Shown here: piece by piece, positions 59,333-64,000 of the stretch
How the letters are laid out: every line of letters begins with the position of its first letter
Numbering within the stretch: position 1 is the first letter of the stretch
IMG/VR virus record: IMGVR_UViG_3300042356_000058
Coordinates: 1 to 64,000 of that record
Source of the DNA: a virus
DNA length: 64,000 nucleotides
Reading direction: 5' to 3' (one strand)
Notes under the pieces: generated by a model
Told to the model about the DNA's origin: nothing
Seen by the model: only the letters and a program-made list of their open reading frames with translations
Databases searched by the model: none
Position numbers and translations under genes: made by a program

Positions 59333-59584
59333 TCAAGCCATTGGGCCGCGAGCCGTTATACCTTTGGTAGCCGCGCCATTACCACGGGTAACGATGCCTG
59401 TCTCTTTCACAGACTCTCTGCCTTGTGAGTTGTTGTACATGCCAACACTCATGCGCGGCTGCATAGCTGCCAAACTTTCAAGGCCAGAATCTTTTCCGGG
59501 CATCGTGGTTGCTTTTACGGTCTTGCCACTCATAGTATGGGGCTTTGCGTAGGCAGAAGCGGGGAGATTGTTAACTTTGGGCAT
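59333..59584 (-). CDS. Small basic virion-region protein with DG-A-KG tag
   Basis: 83 residues, rich in Lys, Gly, Met and Ser and low in order. The end RGNGAATKGITARGPMA is one variant of the tag shared by the neighbours at 59587, 61379 and 62013. No catalytic motif. DNA-binding or packaging into the head is a reasonable guess. Confidence 0.65.
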   Translation of the reverse strand: MPKVNNLPASAYAKPHTMSGKTVKATTMPGKDSGLESLAAMQPRMSVGMYNNSQGRESVKETGIVTRGNGAATKGITARGPMA

Positions 59585-59586
59585 GA

Positions 59587-59772
59587 TTAGCCTCCACGTT
59601 GATTGTTTACGCGTGCCATGTTGCGACCGACTTTCATCATCGCTTCGCCGGTCACACCAGAAGATTTTTTGCCGCCCTTGTCAGTGCCTTTTGTGGGGCC
59701 GCTGTTGGGGAATACTTTGACGTTTGTTTTGCCTTTTGAGGCAACGCCGTCAGCTGATTTTACGTACGCCAT
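59587..59772 (-). CDS. Small basic protein with ADGVASKGKTN tag near the N-terminus
   Basis: 61 residues. It opens MAYVKSADGVASKGKTNVKV, so the tag that ends other proteins stands at the start here. The rest is Gly/Lys/Ser-rich (GTDKGGKKSSGVTG) and then VGRNMARVNNQRGG. AGGAGCTAATT precedes the ATG. Function unknown. Confidence 0.65.
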   Translation of the reverse strand: MAYVKSADGVASKGKTNVKVFPNSGPTKGTDKGGKKSSGVTGEAMMKVGRNMARVNNQRGG

Positions 59773-59782
59773 AATTAGCTCC

Positions 59783-60166
59783 TTAAGATATCGTTACTGT
59801 ACCAACAATTGCTCTAGAAACCAAGTAGTTTGGTGTTAAAGCTGTATCAAAACTGCTGGCACCCCCAACTGGATTCCAGCCCCATTGAATGTCTCGACTG
59901 CCGCCTGTAGGGAGGCCCGTTGCATTTGGCCCTGCAGTTACATACGTTGTGTCCCTACGCGGGTTGCGTACAGCTTGTGGGTCATCCACCGGGTACATAC
60001 CCAACTGCAACTGAGGCTGATCGGGATCCCAGCAGCTATCGCACACCAACAAGTTGTACGTCTTGGTCTTAATGACCTCTTTGCGTAGAGCTGTTAATTT
60101 GAATCGGAAGCCACACCTATCGCACATGGCGATGCTGTTCTTGCCAGAAGCAAACCTATTGCCCAT
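59783..60166 (-). CDS. Zinc-ribbon virion-region protein
   Basis: 127 residues. MCDRCGFRFKLTALRKEV followed by LLVCDSCWDPDQPQLQLG gives CxxC...CxxC, a zinc ribbon (about residues 14-45). The second half is Gly/Pro/Asp-rich and probably extended (DPQAVRNPRRDTTYV). This protein pattern is common beside adaptor genes in uncultured phages. It lies 1 base from the adaptor-like gene. A structural zinc-bound ring or plug component is likely but unproven. Confidence 0.75.
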   Translation of the reverse strand: MGNRFASGKNSIAMCDRCGFRFKLTALRKEVIKTKTYNLLVCDSCWDPDQPQLQLGMYPVDDPQAVRNPRRDTTYVTAGPNATGLPTGGSRDIQWGWNPVGGASSFDTALTPNYLVSRAIVGTVTIS

Positions 60167-60167
60167 T

Positions 60168-60869
60168 TCAAGTACCGCTTCCTATATACATCTGGCGCGG
60201 TACAAAGCGAACCGAAGCCTTCTCACGGTCTTCCGTAGAGGCTAAGTCCCAAGCCTCATCGTACTGCTGTTTAAGAACTGGTAGGCGCTCGGCCCCATTG
60301 GGAACCTTCAAAGCCAAGTAGTACGCCAAACCTGCCACCATGCAAGGCAAGAACCGGAACGGCACATCCATTGTGTTAATGCCAGTTCCTGCGTCGTCTA
60401 TGCGGCGTAAACGCCAGTATACAAATGTGTACGTTTGTGAATTATCAGGAACAGGCCAAACGGTAATAGTAGGAATGTCCTGAAGGCGCTGAATCCAAAC
60501 CTGAATAGGACGGGCTTGCTGCAACTTGTTTGGGATAGTGGCGTAGGTAGAAACACTGATACGCGTAATGGTCAAGTCCGCCTGTGTCGATGCGCTCCCT
60601 GCGCCTGTGCGAATGACGTGTTCCATCAAATCCACAGTGTCCGCCGGAAGGTTGTATGTGGCTGTACCGGGAACCAGAGCAATAGTCCCCTGCTCAAACG
60701 TCCACATGTTCAGGCCCCGATTAGCCCAATCAGCAAATAGAAGATTCAAACTTCGTCTTGCAGTGCGCAAGTCATAACCTGTGCGCATCTCAGAACCAGC
60801 ACGCTCAAACGCTTCCTCAACGATCTCCGTGAGGTCAAGATTAAATGCAGTGGTTCCAGAGGTAGCCAT
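60168..60869 (-). CDS. Head-to-tail adaptor-like protein
   Basis: 233 residues. LTEIVEEAFERAGSEMRTGYD, then ARRSLNLLFADWANRGLNMWT, is a strong two-helix start seen in adaptor (P22 gp4-type or tail tubular A-type) proteins. The beta part GTIALVPGTATYNLPADTVDL and the C-terminal helices (LPCMVAGLAYYLALKVP, LKQQYDEAWDLASTEDRE) complete it. It would bind below the portal and close the filled head. The stop shares a base with the upstream start (TAATG). Confidence 0.75.
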   Translation of the reverse strand: MATSGTTAFNLDLTEIVEEAFERAGSEMRTGYDLRTARRSLNLLFADWANRGLNMWTFEQGTIALVPGTATYNLPADTVDLMEHVIRTGAGSASTQADLTITRISVSTYATIPNKLQQARPIQVWIQRLQDIPTITVWPVPDNSQTYTFVYWRLRRIDDAGTGINTMDVPFRFLPCMVAGLAYYLALKVPNGAERLPVLKQQYDEAWDLASTEDREKASVRFVPRQMYIGSGT

Positions 60870-61102
60870 TATCTAAATCCTGCTGTTTTCTTTGCAATCG
60901 TTTTGGGTTGCGCTACGAATTGTTTTCCGGCTTTTTTGCCAGCACGTTTCGCACGCGTTGTCGCAGCGTACTCACTAGGGCTGAGACTTTTGATCGCAGC
61001 TTCTGGAAGGTATCGCTCACCTGTTTTACTAGACGGTTTTCCACTTTTGGTTCCCCACTTTTGGTCGCCCCAGTCTTTCAATGATTTCTGAGGCGCTTTC
61101 AA
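60869..61102 (-). CDS. Small basic conserved phage protein
   Basis: 77 residues, strongly basic. It opens MKAPQKSLKDWGDQKWGTKS, then GERYLPEAAIKSLSPSEYAAT and a Lys/Arg-rich tail (TRAKRAGKKAGKQFVAQPK). This whole sequence pattern is common in large and small viruses as a stand-alone protein of unknown role, suggestive of nucleic-acid binding. ATGA overlap with the gene before it. Confidence 0.75.
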   Translation of the reverse strand: MKAPQKSLKDWGDQKWGTKSGKPSSKTGERYLPEAAIKSLSPSEYAATTRAKRAGKKAGKQFVAQPKTIAKKTAGFR

Positions 61103-61374
61103 TCTCGGTAACCCCCGCCTGCCGCCTTGTACTTCTTGGCAACAAGTTGCGCTTTACGGGCTGACCACTGACCTGCGCCAGTGCCGTGAGTTGCTGCGGC
61201 TTTTACTTGGGACACAATCTTCTTGCGAAGACTGGGCTTTGTGTAATTGCCCGCAGCATTAACTTTCCCACCCTCTTTGTATTGGGTAAAGTCAGTATCG
61301 TCCCGCCGGGCTTTCTTGACGCCCTTGGGCATTTTAGAGGGGGAGATGTCCCCCATACCACGGCTGGCCATCAT
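61099..61374 (-). CDS. Small basic protein with GQWSARKAQ motif
   Basis: 91 residues. GTGAGQWSARKAQLVAKKYK, then AAGGGYRD, is a recurring C-terminal motif of small virus proteins; the front (MPKGVKKARRDDTDFTQYKEGGK) is Lys-rich. Two adjacent ATGs open the frame. It may form a pair with the coupled basic protein that follows. DNA binding or condensation is inference. Confidence 0.7.
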   Translation of the reverse strand: MMASRGMGDISPSKMPKGVKKARRDDTDFTQYKEGGKVNAAGNYTKPSLRKKIVSQVKAAATHGTGAGQWSARKAQLVAKKYKAAGGGYRD

Positions 61375-61378
61375 GATA

Positions 61379-61768
61379 TTAGCAGGCTTTGCCGCCGGAC
61401 TTCATACCAATCATCGTGCCTTTGGTCTTGCCTTTGGAAGCAACGCCGTCAGCACGACTAGAAGCAGAGCCGCCACTCTTTAAACCTGCATGCGCTTTGG
61501 AAGCGGGTTTACCAGCATGTTTTGCCAGTGCTGCGGGCATGCCGCCACCAGCCATTTTAGTTGCGCCTTTTTTCTTAGCCATCATTGCCATGAAGCCAGC
61601 ATTCATTTTGGAAGCCATAGTATCACCACCTTTTGAAAATTTGCGGCCCTTGTCCGCAGTTGTAAAATCCTTGCCCACGGACTGTGGGACTCCGGCTTTC
61701 TTAGCAAACGATGGGTTATTAGCCACCGCCGCCATGAAATTGTGTTGTTTTTTACTCGTCGAAGGCAT
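61379..61768 (-). CDS. Basic protein with KKQHNFMAAVA head and KGKTKG tag
   Basis: 129 residues. The opening MPSTSKKQHNFMAAVANNP and GVPQSVGKDFTTADKGRKFSK is a compact conserved part. A Met/Ala/Lys-rich middle follows, and SRADGVASKGKTKGTM near the end is the shared tag. Very basic. The start shares a base with the previous stop (TAATG). Likely packaged with DNA or a core component (inference). Confidence 0.7.
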   Translation of the reverse strand: MPSTSKKQHNFMAAVANNPSFAKKAGVPQSVGKDFTTADKGRKFSKGGDTMASKMNAGFMAMMAKKKGATKMAGGGMPAALAKHAGKPASKAHAGLKSGGSASSRADGVASKGKTKGTMIGMKSGGKAC

Positions 61769-62016
61769 TACTTACCCCCTACGTACCAGTTAACAAGCTG
61801 AACTAAGCTTGCGCCTACAACGCTACTGGCCCCACCAACAAGCATCAAAACCTTCCAGCCACCTTTAGCCTCAGACAAAGTTTTGTCAATGGCCGTCAGC
61901 GTTACCTGCATAGCCTTCATGTTCTCCAACATCCTGTCCATATCATCTTGCAAATGCTTGATGTCAGACGCATGCGTGGCTAACTCTCTGGCTGTCTGAA
62001 TAGCGTCGTCAGTCAT
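61768..62016 (-). CDS. Coiled coil with C-terminal membrane anchor
   Basis: 82 residues. IKHLQDDMDRMLENMKAMQVT is a coiled coil, and WKVLMLVGGASSVVGASLVQL (about 54-75) is one membrane span. The layout resembles haemolysin XhlA-type phage proteins and some holin partners. It sits among virion genes, away from the lysis cassette, so its role is unclear. ATGA-type overlap with the previous gene. Confidence 0.7.
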   Translation of the reverse strand: MTDDAIQTARELATHASDIKHLQDDMDRMLENMKAMQVTLTAIDKTLSEAKGGWKVLMLVGGASSVVGASLVQLVNWYVGGK

Positions 62017-62327
62017 ACCATCCGCCCTTTTGTCTTGCCCTTGGTGGCACAGCCATCAGCCGCAGTTACATAGCCCCCATCCTTACAGTTCCACGCCCTA
62101 AGTGATTTGTTTATGCGTGAGTCTGGGTCGTTGGCCGTCTTTGCACTGGTCAGCTTCTTTTTCATCCCTTCCATCCTCGCACAGAAAGAGTCGCGCCGGG
62201 AGCCTCCTTCTGGCTGGGGCGGTTTCAAATTCATACCTTGCGCTTTGGCGGAGGCTCGTCCCTTGGCGTTCAAGCCGCCCTTGGGGTTCTTGCCTTCTTT
62301 GCGCGTCCATGCTGGTGATTTTGCCAT
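62013..62327 (-). CDS. Small basic protein, DUF6321-like, with KGKTKG tag
   Basis: 104 residues. SPAWTRKEGKNPKGGLNAKG, then PEGGSRRDSFCARMEGM, TANDPDSRINKSLRAWNC, match the family I recall as DUF6321, found in many phages and some large viruses. The end ADGCATKGKTKGRMV is the shared tag. No ribosome site precedes the ATG; instead AT-rich DNA lies directly upstream, so a leaderless or weakly translated message is possible. Confidence 0.75.
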   Translation of the reverse strand: MAKSPAWTRKEGKNPKGGLNAKGRASAKAQGMNLKPPQPEGGSRRDSFCARMEGMKKKLTSAKTANDPDSRINKSLRAWNCKDGGYVTAADGCATKGKTKGRMV

Positions 62328-62358
62328 AATATATGTAATGTATTATGTTTTTTAAAGA

Positions 62359-62628
62359 TTAGCAATCTTGTGCGCCAGCGTACTGTGTAAATGTTTTTAA
62401 CACGTCGTATATCGCAGGGATCAGATCGCCTGACAGGTCTTCCATATTGATATAGTGGGCCTGTTGTTGGATGCTAGGCCAACCTGCTCGGCGGGCTTCT
62501 TCCGTGGCGTGGATCTCGACCTGCACCTGAAGCTGGTCTTTCGTGCCAAAAAAGTTTGTAATCCTAGCGTAAGCCTGTGTTTCAGACTGACCGTTGGTGT
62601 TGTTTACTGCTGTGATTTTAAGTGCCAT
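62359..62628 (-). CDS. Small virion-region protein, unknown
   Basis: 89 residues from the ATG at 62628; the reading from 62685 adds a hydrophobic leader that overlaps the neighbour and lacks a ribosome site. MALKITAVNNTNGQSETQAYA then DQLQVQVEIHATEEARRAGWP and SGDLIPAIYDVLKTFTQYAG suggest a small alpha/beta domain. Function unknown. Confidence 0.65.
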   Translation of the reverse strand: MALKITAVNNTNGQSETQAYARITNFFGTKDQLQVQVEIHATEEARRAGWPSIQQQAHYINMEDLSGDLIPAIYDVLKTFTQYAGAQDC

Positions 62629-62632
62629 GATG

Positions 62633-62935
62633 TTAGTTCCAAGGTAAAGGAGCAGGTTGAGGTGTAGGAATAGCGGCTTGAGCAATTAGGAAATCAACTT
62701 CGGTTTCCATGTTCGTTACACGCTCCGGGCCAAGGGCAGCTTGTGTCCACGCCAAAGCTTGTTCCTGTGTGATTTGGTCAAACGGCGTAAAGTCATCGGG
62801 GTTTGCAGGTAGCAAGTTGACCGAGTAGTTGACCTGTTGTCCGTCTTTGGCAATCGTAAAATTGCTCATCACAACGGTTTGGGGTTCAGGTGTGTTCATG
62901 ACCTGAAGTGAATTGATTGTCCATACAAATGCCAT
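62633..62935 (-). CDS. Small virion-region protein, unknown
   Basis: 100 residues. FVWTINSLQVMNTPEPQTVVM and FTIAKDGQQVNYSVNLLPANP look like a small beta domain, followed by a helix (EQALAWTQAALGPERVTNM). The opening phrase with Trp and a T-P pair is common among short proteins placed next to phage fibre genes. A baseplate-like or fibre-assembly helper is possible. Confidence 0.7.
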   Translation of the reverse strand: MAFVWTINSLQVMNTPEPQTVVMSNFTIAKDGQQVNYSVNLLPANPDDFTPFDQITQEQALAWTQAALGPERVTNMETEVDFLIAQAAIPTPQPAPLPWN

Positions 62936-62937
62936 GA

Positions 62938-63102
62938 TTACTCCTGTGTGATGGCTTGCGCCTTGACTTGCTCAAATTGAGCGGCTTCTTGTTGCTGTTT
63001 GGCAATGTTGTTCATCACCAGAAAAGCACCTGTCTTAGACGGCATTTCGCCCAAAACGTCCATGATGAATTTTACTTCGTCATCTGATAATTCAAGTTTC
63101 AT
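62938..63102 (-). CDS. Small acidic helical protein, 54 residues
   Basis: Reads MKLELSDDEVKFIMDVLGEMP, then SKTGAFLVMNNIAKQQQ and a Gln-rich end. AGGAGAACCT precedes the ATG, an excellent ribosome site, and the stop lies 2 bases before the next start. Clearly coding. Similar short helical proteins follow fibre genes in other phages and may assist fibre assembly (inference). Confidence 0.75.
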   Translation of the reverse strand: MKLELSDDEVKFIMDVLGEMPSKTGAFLVMNNIAKQQQEAAQFEQVKAQAITQE

Positions 63103-63120
63103 AGGTTCTCCTGTTAAAAA

Positions 63121-64000
63121 TCAGTATGTCATTTCCACAGTGGAAATTTTTGCCACGGTTCGTATTGTAGTAGCTGCTTGCCCTGTGAATGTTACTGCCA
63201 AACCGCCATTGGTAGTGTCTGCTGTTACTGCTATCACCCAAGTGGATGCCCCTGCATCTGCGTATGTTGAGGTGACTGTTGGTGTTCCGACAAGGGTTGT
63301 AGAGGCGGCATTAGCACCACGCTTGATGACACCCTCGATAGTCCATCCTTTTGTGTTTCCACCGCCTGTTACACCTGCTACTACTTCTCCTGTAAAGAAA
63401 TAGGCTGAGTTGTTGGGTAGGATTACTTGGTTGCCTGTGCCAGCTGCGCCTGAATCAGAACGAAGAATTGTTGCAGTAGCATCGGTAGTTTGAACGGCAA
63501 GGACTAATAAAGCACTTTGAGTAATTCCAGAGGCTTGAGCTATTGGGTTTACGTTTGCAGCAAATACATGATTGCCAGCAATGCTTCTAGCGTTTCCAAA
63601 ACTGCCGCCCATTGAAGCAGAATATTGACCATTCATTAGATTTGAATATCCAGCGCCAATAAATGCGGCATTTCCAGTTATGTTATTGGCAATTCCTGCA
63701 ACCAACCCTGATGATTGTCCTTGAACTGCATTGCTTAAAACAGAACCAAAAGCAAAACCACCTCCACCAAGAAATGAGGAGGTATTATTTGCTGTATTTC
63801 CGTAACCGCCAACTACAGTTGAATACAAACCACTTGCTGTGTTTTTGAATCCACCACCAACTGTAGACCAATCACCAGAAGCAACATTCCTGTTACCAGC
63901 CGTTCCCGCATCTCCACCACCGCCAATAAAGGAATATGAACCAGTAGCGGTGTTGTTTCCACCACCTACTACTACTCCGTGTGGAGTGTAGAAACTGAGT
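63121..64000 (-). CDS. Second large fibre, paralogue of the left-edge fibre, N-terminus cut
   Basis: 293 codons are present and the frame is open at the right edge. It has the same YadA-head-like repeats (SGLYSTVVGGYGNTANN) as the left-edge fibre, and the phrase SFYTPHGVVVGGGNN occurs in both. The C-terminal tip (NNSAYFFTGEV, IKRGANAASTTLVGTP) matches the left fibre, then runs on to STVEMTY and a TGA. Differences are spread evenly, so they are distinct genes, not one gene read twice. Receptor binding is the likely role. Confidence 0.85.
   Translation of the reverse strand, partial: LSFYTPHGVVVGGGNNTATGSYSFIGGGGDAGTAGNRNVASGDWSTVGGGFKNTASGLYSTVVGGYGNTANNTSSFLGGGGFAFGSVLSNAVQGQSSGLVAGIANNITGNAAFIGAGYSNLMNGQYSASMGGSFGNARSIAGNHVFAANVNPIAQASGITQSALLVLAVQTTDATATILRSDSGAAGTGNQVILPNNSAYFFTGEVVAGVTGGGNTKGWTIEGVIKRGANAASTTLVGTPTVTSTYADAGASTWVIAVTADTTNGGLAVTFTGQAATTIRTVAKISTVEMTY

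Noticed and set aside
1-64000. The two edge fibres as one gene joined across the ends
   Set aside because: The left fibre already reaches its tip at base 1, and the right fibre re-enters in the middle of the repeats, so joining would duplicate the repeat and tip regions.
1-64000. tRNA genes, integrase, phage RNA polymerase, toxin-antitoxin or restriction genes
   Set aside because: None was found by motif reading on either strand; a dedicated search could still find small or divergent ones.

Overview
This window is most of a double-stranded DNA tailed phage genome. It has a terminase, portal, scaffold and capsid block, fibres, a lysis cassette, very large internal (ejection) proteins and a near-complete replication set. 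I see no tape-measure, sheath, baseplate or tail-terminator gene. That, with a P22-like portal, two adaptor-like proteins and a nozzle-like protein, points to a short-tailed (podovirus-type) virion. No integrase, phage RNA polymerase, tRNA, CRISPR or rRNA was seen. The promoters I can find look like host sigma70 type (extended -10). The host cannot be named from sequence. A GH108 endolysin, a 3TM gene-transfer-release type holin and S74 fibres fit a Gram-negative host (inference).

Layout. Bases 1-13101 are all on the minus strand and are read from TerS at 13101 leftward: TerS, TerL, portal, a small protein, a GroES-like co-chaperonin, scaffold, two head proteins, major capsid, a UUCG-loop terminator, a free-standing HNH nuclease, three virion proteins, and a large fibre cut by the left edge. 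Bases 13.1-13.55 kb are a divergent control region. Bases 13.55-35.85 kb are plus-strand early/middle genes. The first part (13.5-18.8 kb) holds many small unknown genes separated by copies of an 18-bp palindrome. Next comes a MoxR-type ATPase / VWA-metallopeptidase / DUF3150-like module under its own operator-promoter (18.85-22.4 kb). Then come nucleases, a family A DNA polymerase, a SNF2-type helicase, an SSB-like protein and an AEP primase fused to a DUF927-type ATPase. From 64000 down to 35766 everything is on the minus strand again: a second fibre, a cluster of small basic proteins, adaptor-like proteins, an S74 fibre, a glycosyltransferase, four tiny membrane proteins, endolysin and holin, the nozzle-like protein, a C1q-like protein, and four internal virion protein candidates ending with a 2827-residue polyvalent protein.

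Both window edges lie inside paralogous fibre genes on the same strand, and the late block would read continuously across them (head genes, fibre 1, edge, fibre 2, tail genes). The simplest reading is a circularly permuted genome slightly larger than 64 kb, opened in the fibre region, with one leftward late unit and one rightward early unit (inference).

The less expected content is the regulatory and RNA layer: five copies of TGTGGTCANNTGACCACA, a second operator shape (TGTCAA-N4-TTGACA) at two extended -10 promoters, a 21-bp-period repeat array next to AT-rich DNA, and two intergenic segments whose inverted repeats interlock in pseudoknot order. On the protein side the main candidates for attention are the MoxR/VWA/DUF3150 module, the head-operon GroES homologue, a recurring DG-A-KGKTKG tag in small basic proteins, and a chain of overlapping micro-genes beside the lysis genes.
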